Assembly (NCBI RefSeq): GCF_006439355.1 | Contig: NZ_VFTG01000011.1 | Coordinates: 105,264 to 169,263, forward strand | Reading direction: 5' to 3' | Length of the DNA stretch: 64,000 nucleotides | Origin: Mesorhizobium sp. B4-1-3 | GTDB taxonomy: Bacteria > Pseudomonadota > Alphaproteobacteria > Rhizobiales > Rhizobiaceae | Shown here: piece by piece, positions 36,198 through 43,921 of the stretch | Numbering within the stretch: position 1 is the first letter of the stretch | Layout of the letters: the number at the start of each line of letters is the position of its first letter | Notes under the pieces: generated by a model | What the model saw: the letters and a program-made list of their open reading frames with translations, nothing else | The model's database searches: none | Told to the model about the DNA's origin: nothing | Program-made: the position numbers and the translations under genes

Positions 36198-37403
36198 GTG
36201 AACCAGACTCATTTTCTCAACGCCAAACTTGCCGACGGCACGGTCGCTGACTTCACCATAGCCGACGGCCGCTTCATTGCCATAGCGCCTGCAGCCAATA
36301 CGGTCACGCCGCCATCCGGCGCTATCGACCTCGCCGGCCAGCTCGTCCTGCCGGCTTTCGTCGAGGGCCACATCCATCTCGACACCTCCTTCTACGGCGA
36401 TGTCTGGCGCCCGCACATTCCCTGCACCAACGGCTTCGACGTGCGCGAGCGGGTTGCCTTCCAGATGCGCAACCTCGAGCAGGCAGCACCCATGGCGGAG
36501 CGGGCGAGAAACCAGCTCGAGCTCTGCGTTGGCAATGGCAGCCTCGCCATGCGCAGCCATGTCATGGTCGACGCCACGGTCGGGATGAAGCATGTGGAGA
36601 CGATCCTCGCGGTGCGGGAGAAATACCGCGACCTGATCGACATCCAGCTCGTCGCCTTCCCGCAGAGCGGCATTCTGTCCTCGCCAGGCACCGCGGAGTT
36701 GCTCGACGAGGCGCTCAAGCTCGGCTGTGACCTGATCGGCGGGCTCGACCCGGCAAGCTTCGACCGCGACGTGAAGGGCCATCTCGATGTGGTGTTCGGC
36801 CTTGCCGAAAAACGCGGCGCCGGTATCGACATCCACCTGCATGACCGCGGCACACTCGGCCTGTTCGAGATCGAGGAGATCGCCGCCCGGACCACGGCAT
36901 CGGGCATGCAGGGAAAGGTCGTTATCAGCCACGCCTACGGGCTGGGCGACATCTCCGCCGATGCGTCGGCCAAGGCTGGCGAGCGGATCGCCGGCGCCGG
37001 CGTCGCCATCATGACCAACGCGCCCGGCGATCATCCATTCCCGCCGGTGGCGGCGCTGCGCAAGGCGGGCGTCACCGTCTTCGCCGGTTCCGACAACATC
37101 CGCGATTCATGGTGGCCCTATGGCGATGGCGACATGCTCAACCGCGCCAACATGATCGGCTACCGCTCCGGCTTCTACGAAGATTGGGAGCTGGAGGCCG
37201 CGTACGACGTGGTCAGCCACGCCGGCGCCAAGGCGCTGGGGCTCGAAGGCTACGGCATCGCTGTGGGCGCCAAGGCGGATTTCGTTGCGCTGAAGGCCGA
37301 GCATGTCCTGGAAGCGGTGGTGGCGGTGCCAAAGGATCGCACCGTCTATCGCGCGGGCAGGGAAGTGGCGCGAGGCGGGAAAGTGGGGCCGAAAACCAGG
37401 TGA
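36198..37403 (+). CDS. cytosine deaminase-like amidohydrolase
   Basis: This 401-residue metal-dependent amidohydrolase resembles CodA. Metal and catalytic residues are visible as HIH in EGHIHLDTSF, the later histidine in VISHAYGLGD and the aspartate in FAGSDNIRDSW. The beta-sandwich parts at both ends are normal. The GTG at 36198 follows a TTTTC-rich leader and weak purine site. CodA-type enzymes deaminate cytosine or related pyrimidines and creatinine-like rings; a nucleobase-salvage role is likely but the substrate is inferred. Confidence 0.87.
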   Translation: MNQTHFLNAKLADGTVADFTIADGRFIAIAPAANTVTPPSGAIDLAGQLVLPAFVEGHIHLDTSFYGDVWRPHIPCTNGFDVRERVAFQMRNLEQAAPMAERARNQLELCVGNGSLAMRSHVMVDATVGMKHVETILAVREKYRDLIDIQLVAFPQSGILSSPGTAELLDEALKLGCDLIGGLDPASFDRDVKGHLDVVFGLAEKRGAGIDIHLHDRGTLGLFEIEEIAARTTASGMQGKVVISHAYGLGDISADASAKAGERIAGAGVAIMTNAPGDHPFPPVAALRKAGVTVFAGSDNIRDSWWPYGDGDMLNRANMIGYRSGFYEDWELEAAYDVVSHAGAKALGLEGYGIAVGAKADFVALKAEHVLEAVVAVPKDRTVYRAGREVARGGKVGPKTR

Positions 37404-37711
37404 ATTAGAAGCCGTCAATTTGTTGCCGAGCTACAACTCGCGCTATCGCCTCCTCTTGGAGACGTGAATCAAACCCATCAAGGCGACAAGCGAAGCGTCT
37501 GACATTGCAGGTCATGCAAGCTCCTGATTTTCATGCAGACCGCGTGGCTGATCCTGCAAACTAGTTTGCATGCATATGTTTCAAGCCGCTCCGGCTTCGT
37601 GAAGCATTTCACCGTTCGCGCGCTATCGACTGGTTACAGACGCATCGCAAAAGCGACGCCGGGAAGAGGCGGCGTCGGTTTTCTGCCGCTGATCGAAATA
37701 TGGAGGCTCTC
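37404..37711. other. intergenic region upstream of the DUF1127 gene, with candidate transcript end
   Basis: This 308-bp stretch holds no convincing gene. It contains TTTGCATGCATATG (near 37565) and, at its 3' end, a terminator-like hairpin before the DUF1127 ribosome site (listed separately). A short non-coding RNA or an attenuated leader would fit, but neither is shown. Confidence 0.45.
37654..37686 (+). terminator. terminator-like hairpin in the DUF1127 leader
   Basis: CGACGCCG (37654-37661) and CGGCGTCG (37670-37677) pair exactly over an 8-nt loop and are followed by GTTTTC. It lies 24 nt before the GGAGG of the DUF1127 gene, so it either ends an upstream short RNA or attenuates the leader. 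Confidence 0.6.
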
Positions 37712-37867
37712 ATGATCAAAAGTCTTAGCAGGATCCGCGCTGCCTTCGCGCAGGCCAGCAAGCGCCGCCGCACGACGCGCGAGCTCAACGAACTGCCGAC
37801 GGAGATCCAGAAGGACATCGGCCGGCCCGAAAGGGCCGAGCCCGACGAAATCCGGTTGCCGTTCTAA
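37712..37867 (+). CDS. DUF1127 (YjiS-like) small basic protein
   Basis: This 51-residue protein was found outside the longer open frames. GGAGG lies 5 nt before the ATG. The sequence has an Arg-rich start (RRRTTRELNEL) and the DUF1127/YjiS core (LPTEIQKDIGRPE). DUF1127 proteins are abundant in Alphaproteobacteria; in Agrobacterium and Rhodobacter some take part in phosphate, carbon or RNA metabolism control. The role here is unknown. A terminator-like hairpin just upstream suggests regulation of its leader. Confidence 0.85.
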   Translation: MIKSLSRIRAAFAQASKRRRTTRELNELPTEIQKDIGRPERAEPDEIRLPF

Positions 37868-37924
37868 TCGCGCGGTGCCGAAGACGCGGCATCGGCGGTC
37901 GTGGTGGCTTGATGGATAATGGTC

Positions 37925-38665
37925 CTATCCCAGCAACCACCACAAGCCGCAAGCTGCCAGCGCGATCAGCACCGCGACGCCGGCAAGCATCAGATAGGAT
38001 CCCATGATCATCTCTTTGATGATCTTCTTGATGCTGGCACGGTCGTTGAGATTGGGAAAGGGCTCGTTGGGCAAAGCGACGCCGAGAAAATCGCAGAGGG
38101 GCGCCCAGCCGTCGCTAACCTTGAAGACCAGCAGTTTCTCAGGCGGCACTGCCGCTTTCACCTCTTCGATATAGGAATTGTAGCGCGCCACTGCTTTGTC
38201 GCGGTCGTTCATCACGCCCTTCAGCGTCCGGCCCCATACCAGCTTGCGTGACATGTCGCCGAACTTGCGGCCGAACGGCGTTAGCCATTCCAGCACCTTG
38301 AACTGCCAGACATTCTCGGTGAAGTAGATCGTGTCGATGGTGCTGTCATACCAGGCTTCGGCGCCGCGCGGATGCAGGGTCAGAAGCACCTTGGCCTCCG
38401 GATAGGCAGCCATCAGCTCGCGCCATACGCAGCAGCCTGGATTGTCGACGGTCGCCCGGTAATTGGCAAAGACCCTGTTCCAGTCCTGCGGCGTGCCGGG
38501 CGGGCTGTTCGCAACCTTGCGCCAGAAATCCAGGTGGCCCTTATTTGCCTTGTTGATGATGACTTCCTGCATATGATAGCTCGGAAAACCGAGCCGGTTC
38601 AGCGCGGCGAAAGTCGACCATGTGCCGGTGCGACCGAAGCCGGCCCCGATGAGCTCGAGTGTCAT
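37925..38665 (-). CDS. sulfotransferase-like protein with C-terminal membrane anchor
   Basis: This 246-residue protein starts with the P-loop of the sulfotransferase family (GAGFGRTGTWST, residues 6-17), which in true sulfotransferases binds the 5'-phosphate of PAPS. The last 22 residues form one hydrophobic segment (MLAGVAVLIALAACGLWWLL), so it is probably anchored to the inner membrane facing the cytosol. ATG 38665 gives the family start with GGGGAAAC upstream. Acceptor unknown; lipid or saccharide sulfation is possible. Confidence 0.82.
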   Translation of the reverse strand: MTLELIGAGFGRTGTWSTFAALNRLGFPSYHMQEVIINKANKGHLDFWRKVANSPPGTPQDWNRVFANYRATVDNPGCCVWRELMAAYPEAKVLLTLHPRGAEAWYDSTIDTIYFTENVWQFKVLEWLTPFGRKFGDMSRKLVWGRTLKGVMNDRDKAVARYNSYIEEVKAAVPPEKLLVFKVSDGWAPLCDFLGVALPNEPFPNLNDRASIKKIIKEMIMGSYLMLAGVAVLIALAACGLWWLLG

Positions 38666-38853
38666 ACCCGTTTCCCCCGTTGGTCCGGATTGATTTTCTA
38701 TCAACTTCCGGTTCCGGGTTATGATCGTGCGCTAGTCCCGCCGACCGCGCAATGGCAATCCATTAGCATTTGCGAAAATCTGTGGGCCAAATGTCGCCTC
38801 GTCGATGCGCCATGACCGTTTTGTGTATTCACGCGAAACGCGCCGCCTGATAA

Positions 38854-38874
38854 TAGGTCAACTAAGCTGACCTA
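38854..38874. promoter_or_regulatory. 21-bp dyad upstream of the aminotransferase gene
   Basis: TAGGTCA-N7-TGACCTA is an exact inverted repeat ending 24 bp before the TTG start. It has the size of an operator for a dimeric regulator and probably overlaps the promoter. The regulator is not encoded next door. Confidence 0.55.
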
Positions 38875-38898
38875 AATAAGCACTGCGGGAGGTGCGCC

Positions 38899-40107
38899 TT
38901 GACCCTGTTGAACCTTCTGGCCTCGCGCTCTTCGCGCATGAAGGCTTCGGAAATCCGCGAGCTGTTGAAGCTGCTCGACCAGCCGGACATCATCTCCTTC
39001 GCCGGCGGCATTCCCGACCCGTCGCTGTTTCCTGCCGAGGCCATCGCCGACGCTTACCAGGCCGTCCTCGGCGGCGCCGAGGCGGGGGCGGCCCTCCAGT
39101 ACCAGGTCAGCGAAGGCTTCCTGCCGCTACGCAAATGGCTGGCCGCCTATATGGGCAAGCTCGGCGTTCAATGCGACGAGGGCAACATCTTCATCACCTC
39201 CGGCTCGCAGCAGGCGCTCGACTATCTCGGCAAGCTGTTTCTGTCGCCCGGCGACACGGCCCTGGTCACCTGGCCGACCTATCTCGGCGCGCTGCAGGCC
39301 TTCAACGCCTATGAGCCGCGCTACGACCGGCTGAACACCGCCGGCGGCAACATGACCCCGGAGGCCTATCGCGCGGCCGCCGGTGCTAACGGCGGCAAGG
39401 TGAAATTCGCCTATCTGGTGCCGGATTTCGCCAATCCGACCGGCAACACGCTGGACGTCAAGCAGCGCGAGGCGGTTCTCGACCTCGCCGGCGAGCTCGA
39501 CATCGCCGTCATCGAGGACGCCGCCTATCGCGCGCTGCGCTATGACGGGGAAAGCGTGCCGCCGATCCTGGCGCTCGACTGCGCCCGCGCCGGCGGCATC
39601 GATCATGCGCGCACGCTCTATTGCGGCTCCTTCTCGAAGATCCTGTCGCCCGGCATGCGCGTCGGCTGGGTGTGCGCGCCGCGCCATGTCGTGGAGAAGC
39701 TGGTGCTGATGAAGCAGGCCTCCGACCTGCACAGCCCCTCGATCAACCAGATGGTCATGCACCGCGTCGCCGAGACCATCTTCGACGCCCAGGTTGACAA
39801 GCTGATCGGCGCTTACCGCAAGCGACGCGATGCACTGCTTGGCGCGCTCGAAGCCGATATGCCGGACGGCATTTCCTGGAGCCGTCCGGACGGCGGTATG
39901 TTCGTCTGGCTGACGCTGCCGGAGGGTGCTGACGCCACCGAGCTCCTGGCGCGTTCGGTCAAGGAGGCGCGCGTTGCCTTCGTGCCGGGCAACGCCTTCT
40001 ACGCCGACGGCACCGGCCGCAACACGCTGCGCATGTCGTTCACCCTTGCCGACGACCGCGCGGTGAACGAAGGCGTGCCGAGATTGGCGAAGCTGCTGCG
40101 GGGATAG
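38899..40107 (+). CDS. PLP-dependent aminotransferase (2-aminoadipate/LysN type)
   Basis: This 402-residue fold-type I aminotransferase resembles the 2-aminoadipate aminotransferase/MocR-like group. It has FAGGIPDPSLFP near the start, NPTG at about 178-181, and the PLP lysine K247 in CGSFSKILSPGMRVGW. TTG 38899 is the start, since GGGAGG lies 6 nt upstream. There is no DNA-binding domain, so it is an enzyme and not a regulator. It likely moves amino groups between aromatic, branched or dicarboxylic amino acids and 2-oxoglutarate. Confidence 0.9.
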   Translation: MTLLNLLASRSSRMKASEIRELLKLLDQPDIISFAGGIPDPSLFPAEAIADAYQAVLGGAEAGAALQYQVSEGFLPLRKWLAAYMGKLGVQCDEGNIFITSGSQQALDYLGKLFLSPGDTALVTWPTYLGALQAFNAYEPRYDRLNTAGGNMTPEAYRAAAGANGGKVKFAYLVPDFANPTGNTLDVKQREAVLDLAGELDIAVIEDAAYRALRYDGESVPPILALDCARAGGIDHARTLYCGSFSKILSPGMRVGWVCAPRHVVEKLVLMKQASDLHSPSINQMVMHRVAETIFDAQVDKLIGAYRKRRDALLGALEADMPDGISWSRPDGGMFVWLTLPEGADATELLARSVKEARVAFVPGNAFYADGTGRNTLRMSFTLADDRAVNEGVPRLAKLLRG

Positions 40108-40127
40108 CCTTCAATCACCGCCGTCTC

Positions 40128-40162
40128 GCGCAGGCGTGATTGATAGTGCGCAGGCGTGATTG
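40128..40162. promoter_or_regulatory. tandem 15-bp direct repeats at a probable promoter
   Basis: GCGCAGGCGTGATTG occurs twice, at 40128-40142 and 40148-40162, a period of 20 bp or two helical turns. The second copy runs into a -35-like TTGTCC (40160-40165), 18 bp before a -10-like CTAGTG (40184-40189). This looks like paired regulator sites for the candidate sRNA downstream. Confidence 0.55.
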
Positions 40163-40194
40163 TCCGCCCGGCCGATTCCTCGGCTAGTGTCGCG

Positions 40195-40292
40195 GCCGAT
40201 CCAACACCCCCTGGATCAATCCGACCGTGGGGTCCCACCTCCATGGTCCGAACGAAAGAGCCCCGACGGCCTCCACCGGCGGGGCTTTTTCG
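40195..40292 (+). ncRNA. candidate trans-acting small RNA with its own terminator
   Basis: The segment has no open frame but folds well. GACCGTGG (40223-40230) pairs with CCATGGTC (40241-40248), leaving the loop GGTCCCACCT, whose CACCTCC-like sequence is complementary to Shine-Dalgarno sites. A GGATCAATCC mini-hairpin precedes it. The 3' end is a strong terminator: AGCCCCG (40259-40265) with CGGGGCT (40280-40286) and a run of T. A promoter-like TTGTCC/CTAGTG lies upstream. It resembles alphaproteobacterial sRNAs that block ribosome binding (possibly the Rhizobiales suhB/mmgR type), but I cannot confirm the family. Confidence 0.6.
40259..40290 (+). terminator. Rho-independent terminator of the candidate sRNA
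   Basis: AGCCCCG and CGGGGCT form an exact 7-bp stem with a 14-nt loop that pairs partly inside, followed immediately by TTTTT. It ends 84 bp before the next gene. Confidence 0.85.
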
Positions 40293-40373
40293 CTGTCTAG
40301 GCAGGCGGTCGCGCCAGCTTGCCCTTTTTTCGGGCCGCTTTTTCGCTACGCTGTGTTATCCAGGGAGGATCAA

Positions 40374-40919
40374 ATGACCTTGCGCGTCTGCTTCACCATG
40401 CTTGCCCTCATCGCCTTGGCCACCCAGGCGCGGGCATTCGAGATCTCCAGCACGTCGGTCTCCGACGGCAAGTGGGACGCGAAATATCTCGGCGACAAGG
40501 CCGGCTGCGGCGGCAAGAGCATCTCGATCGCGCTTGCCTGGAGGGATCCGCCGGCCGGAACGAAAAGCTACGCGCTGACCATGTTCGACACCGATGCAAA
40601 CGGCGGCAAGGGATTCTGGCATTGGCTGGCCTGGAACATCCCGGCGAGCGCCAAGGGACTGCGCGAGGGCGCCGGCGCGCAAGGTGGCAAGCGCATGCCC
40701 AAGGGCGCGGTGCTTGGCAAAGGCGACGTCGGCCGAGCCGGCTATTTCGGCCCGTGCCCGCCGCCCGGCAGCGGCGACCATCACTACATCTTCACGCTCT
40801 ACGCGCTGGGCGACAAGACGCTGCGCATACCGGCCAACCCGTTGCCGGAAATGGTCTCGGTGGCGGCGAAGAGCTCCGCACTCGGCCAGGCGACGGTGAC
40901 GTATACTTACGGAAGATAG
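40374..40919 (+). CDS. exported YbhB/YbcL (PEBP) family protein
   Basis: This 181-residue protein has a signal peptide (about residues 1-21, ARA site) and the phosphatidylethanolamine-binding-protein fold typical of bacterial YbhB/YbcL: the TMFDTDANGG ligand loop, FWHWLAWNIPA and PCPPPGSGDHHYIFTLYAL. GGGAGG lies 5 nt before the ATG. The bacterial role is unknown; periplasmic anion or small-molecule binding is usual. Confidence 0.9.
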   Translation: MTLRVCFTMLALIALATQARAFEISSTSVSDGKWDAKYLGDKAGCGGKSISIALAWRDPPAGTKSYALTMFDTDANGGKGFWHWLAWNIPASAKGLREGAGAQGGKRMPKGAVLGKGDVGRAGYFGPCPPPGSGDHHYIFTLYALGDKTLRIPANPLPEMVSVAAKSSALGQATVTYTYGR

Positions 40920-40921
40920 CA

Positions 40922-40977
40922 GGGCGCCCGTGACAGCCAATCTCCCCCACGACGGGAGAGATCAGCAGCCTCACGCT
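40922..40977. repeat. dispersed intergenic repeat
   Basis: GTGACAGCCAATCTCCCCC followed by GGGAGAGATCAGCAGCC forms an imperfect hairpin between the convergent PEBP and GST genes. It shares the CCAATCTCC word with 25165 and 2085. It may serve as a shared transcript end. Confidence 0.5.
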
Positions 40978-41847
40978 TTACTCCGCCGCCTCCAGCTTAT
41001 CCTGCGTCTTCGTCTCGAAGTCGCTGGCGTCGTGGCGCTCGCGCAGCTGCAAGGCCGGATCGCCGGACATGCGGTTGACCATGCGCCCGCGTTTCACCGC
41101 AGGCCGCGCATCGATCGCGTCGGCCCAGCGCTGCACGTTCTTGTATTCGTGCACGGACAGGAACTCGGCGGCGTTGTTGTAGCTGCGGCCCTTCGCGAGC
41201 CCGCCATACCAGGGCCAAACCGCAATGTCGGCGATGGTGTAATCGGGGCCTGCGAGATATTCGCTTTCCGCCAGCCTGCGATCGAGCACGTCCATCTGCC
41301 GCTTGGTCTCCATGGCGAAGCGGTCGATCGCGTATTCGATCTTGTGCGGCGCATAGGCGTAGAAATGGCCGAAGCCGCCGCCAAGATAGGGTGCGGAACC
41401 CATTTGCCAGAACAGCCACGAAAAGGTTTCCGCCCGCGCCGCGCGCTCGGTCGGCAGGAATTCGCCGAATTTTTCGGCGAGATAGGTGAGGATCGAGCCG
41501 GACTCGAACACGCGCAACGGCTTCGGCTCGCTGCGGTCCATCAGCGCCGGGATCTTCGAGTTCGGGTTGACCTCGACGAAGCCGCTGCCGAATTGGTCGC
41601 CGTCGCCGATCTTGATCAGCCAGGCATCGTATTCCGCGCCCTTATGGCCGAGCGCCAGAAGCTCCTCCAGCATGATCGTCACCTTCTGGCCGTTGGGAGT
41701 GGCCAGCGAATAGAGCTGCAGCGGATGCCTGCCGACCGGCAGTTCCTTCTCATGCGTCGGGCCCGCGATCGGCCGGTTGATCGAAGCGAACTCGCCGCCA
41801 TTCGGCTTGTTCCAAGTCCAGACTTTCGGCGGGATATATTCATCCAT
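40978..41847 (-). CDS. yghU: YghU-type glutathione S-transferase
   Basis: This 289-residue GST belongs to the nu-class/YghU group, which binds two glutathiones and acts as a disulfide-bond reductase or peroxidase. The thioredoxin-like N-domain has LYSLATPNGQKVTIMLEE and NPNSKIPAL with the FESGSILTYLAEKF glutathione site. The helical C-domain carries YTIADIAVWPW. The length, including the 40-residue N-terminal extension, is normal for YghU. Confidence 0.92.
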   Translation of the reverse strand: MDEYIPPKVWTWNKPNGGEFASINRPIAGPTHEKELPVGRHPLQLYSLATPNGQKVTIMLEELLALGHKGAEYDAWLIKIGDGDQFGSGFVEVNPNSKIPALMDRSEPKPLRVFESGSILTYLAEKFGEFLPTERAARAETFSWLFWQMGSAPYLGGGFGHFYAYAPHKIEYAIDRFAMETKRQMDVLDRRLAESEYLAGPDYTIADIAVWPWYGGLAKGRSYNNAAEFLSVHEYKNVQRWADAIDARPAVKRGRMVNRMSGDPALQLRERHDASDFETKTQDKLEAAE

Positions 41848-41934
41848 GTGCGGAGGCCTTGTAGGTTCGGAGAACTGCGACGTCTGCTGATGGCGATAGA
41901 CTTAGGTGCGGTTGCGCGCGCGTCAAAGAAAAAA

Positions 41935-41952
41935 GTTCAATCTTCGTTGAAC
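41935..41952. promoter_or_regulatory. 18-bp dyad upstream of the GST gene
   Basis: GTTCAA-tcttcg-TTGAAC is an exact inverted repeat located about 90 bp before the GST start and 100 bp before the divergent trypsin-fold gene. It could be an operator for either; there is no nearby dedicated regulator. Confidence 0.4.
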
Positions 41953-42051
41953 TAGCGCTTGTGCCAGCATGCGGGGCTTCCCTTCTCCCACAGAAGGACG
42001 AAGGCCCTTGCGCCGCGCGCCTCCGGCCATACTTAATAGGGAAGACCCGCA

Positions 42052-42969
42052 ATGCAGGATGGATCGATGACCATCGGGAAAATTTCGCGCTCCGTCGTTG
42101 CCGTGCGCGCCATGGTGCCGGACGACGCTTTCACCGCCAATGCGCTGGGCACGCGCCGCGAGGGCAGCGGCGTGGTGATCCGCGACAATGGCCTTGTGCT
42201 CACCATCGGCTATCTCATCACCGAGGCCGAGGAAGTGTGGCTGACGGACCAGGACGGCCGCGTGGTCGCGGCGCACGCGCTGGCCTACGACCAGGAGACC
42301 GGCTTCGGCATTGTCCAGGCGCTGGCGCCGCTCGGTCTGCCGGCGGTCCAGTTTGGCAGCGCCAGGAAGGCCGATATCGGCGATGCCGTGACGCTCGCCG
42401 ACGGCATCGGCCAGCAGGTCGACGCCCACATTGTCACCAAGCAGGAATTCGCCGGCTACTGGGAGTATCTGATCGACGAGGCGATCTTCACGGCGCCCGC
42501 GCATCCGTCCTGGGGCGGAGCCGCGCTGTTCGACCGCGACGGCAAGCTGCTCGGCGTCGGCTCGCTGCGGCTGCAGATGAGTCGCGCCGGCGAGGTCGCC
42601 GACATCAATATGGTCGTGCCCATCGACCTTTTGACGCCGATCCTCGATGATCTCATCAGGCGCGGCCAAGCGGCGAAGGCGCCGCGCCCGTGGCTCGGCG
42701 CCTTCTCGGCCGAGTCGAACGGCATGGTGGTGGTGATGAGCGTGGCAGAAGGTGGCCCGGCCGCCCAGGCGGGCCTGCGTCAGGGCGACATCATCTCCGA
42801 CGTCCGCGACGGCGAGGTCGACGGTTTGGCCGATTTCTACAGAAAGCTCTGGCAGAACCCGGCCGGCTCGGAAATTCCGCTGCGCGTCGTGCGCGACGGC
42901 CGCGAAACCTGGCTGCGCGTCAAATCCGCCGACCGCAATTCCTTCCTGAAGAAGCCGCAACTGCAGTAG
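42052..42969 (+). CDS. trypsin-fold PDZ protein lacking its catalytic triad
   Basis: This 305-residue protein has the S1C (HtrA/DegP-like) fold: GSGVVIRDNGLVLT near 38-51, a strand DGRVVAAHALAYD, an HPSWGGAALF loop and a C-terminal PDZ domain at about 195-290 (GGPAAQAGLRQGDII). All three catalytic positions are changed by alignment: the His site reads Y54 (TIGYLI instead of TNxHV), the Asp site reads G84 (DQETGFGIV instead of DxxTDLAV), and the Ser site reads W154 (PSWGGA instead of GNSGGA). It therefore cannot be a standard protease, and a binding or sensing role is more likely. There is no obvious signal peptide. Confidence 0.85.
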   Translation: MQDGSMTIGKISRSVVAVRAMVPDDAFTANALGTRREGSGVVIRDNGLVLTIGYLITEAEEVWLTDQDGRVVAAHALAYDQETGFGIVQALAPLGLPAVQFGSARKADIGDAVTLADGIGQQVDAHIVTKQEFAGYWEYLIDEAIFTAPAHPSWGGAALFDRDGKLLGVGSLRLQMSRAGEVADINMVVPIDLLTPILDDLIRRGQAAKAPRPWLGAFSAESNGMVVVMSVAEGGPAAQAGLRQGDIISDVRDGEVDGLADFYRKLWQNPAGSEIPLRVVRDGRETWLRVKSADRNSFLKKPQLQ

Positions 42970-42982
42970 GTTCGGCGTCCTT

Positions 42983-43921
42983 ATGCATCCCAGACTGCTG
43001 AAGACTTTTCTCGCGGTCGCGCGCGCCCGCAACGTCACGCGCGCGGCGCAGGAGGTCAATCTCGCCCAATCGAGCGTCAGCGACCAGATCCAGTCGCTGG
43101 AGACCGAGCTTGGCGCCAGCCTCTTCACCCGCTCGCGGCAGGGACTCACCCTGACGCCGGCGGGCGAGGCGCTGAAACCCTATGCCGAGGATTTGCTGGC
43201 GCTCGCCGACGACGCGCGCGCCGCCATCGATGCCACCAGAGCCGGGACGGCCGGCAGCCTGTCGCTCGGCGCGCTGGAGACGATCGCCTCGGCAAGGCTG
43301 GCTCCGTGGCTCGCCGGTTTCCGCGCCGCCCACGCCGGCATCGACATCAAGCTCCGGATCGCCGGCAGCAGCGAGTTGCTGCGCCGGCTGGGCGACGGCG
43401 AGATCGACGTCGCCTTCTGCTTCGAGCGATCCCCTGAGCTCGAAGATCAGCGCTTTGCCAGGCGCGTTGTGGCGGCCGAGCCGCTGGCGCTGATCGCGCC
43501 GCCCGGCGAAAATCGGGCGGACATCGATCTGGCGGCGCTGGCCGAAAGGCATTTTGTCGCCACCGAGACCGGTTGCGTCTACCGCGCCATGGTCGACAGG
43601 GCCTTTGCCGAAGCGGGCCTGGGCGAGCCAAGGTTGGCGGCAGAAGCCGGCAGCATCGACGCCATAGCCGGGCTGGTGGCGGCAGGCGCCGGCTTTGGCC
43701 TTGTGCCGCGGCTGGCGGTCGCCGCCGCGATCGAGCGCGGGGCAGTGGCCGAGCTTGCCTGGCCCGGCCCGGTCCGCTCGGCCGACATCGTGATGATATG
43801 GCGTCGCCGCCGCGTCCAGCCGCCGACTCTGAAGGCGCTGCTCACCGCTCTTGGGGAGGGCTTCGTCCCGGTCACACCAGCCGGTGCCCGCCCTCGACAT
43901 GCAGCGTCTCTCCCGTCGTGA
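42983..43921 (+). CDS. LysR-type transcriptional regulator
   Basis: This 312-residue LysR protein has its helix-turn-helix at about 3-62 (RNVTRAAQEVNLAQSSVSDQIQSLE) and a type-2 periplasmic-binding-like effector domain after residue 90. It follows the pseudoprotease gene by 13 bp. Its last 50 bp overlap the end of the convergent SDR gene, which could make the two transcripts interfere. The target is unknown. Confidence 0.9.
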   Translation: MHPRLLKTFLAVARARNVTRAAQEVNLAQSSVSDQIQSLETELGASLFTRSRQGLTLTPAGEALKPYAEDLLALADDARAAIDATRAGTAGSLSLGALETIASARLAPWLAGFRAAHAGIDIKLRIAGSSELLRRLGDGEIDVAFCFERSPELEDQRFARRVVAAEPLALIAPPGENRADIDLAALAERHFVATETGCVYRAMVDRAFAEAGLGEPRLAAEAGSIDAIAGLVAAGAGFGLVPRLAVAAAIERGAVAELAWPGPVRSADIVMIWRRRRVQPPTLKALLTALGEGFVPVTPAGARPRHAASLPS

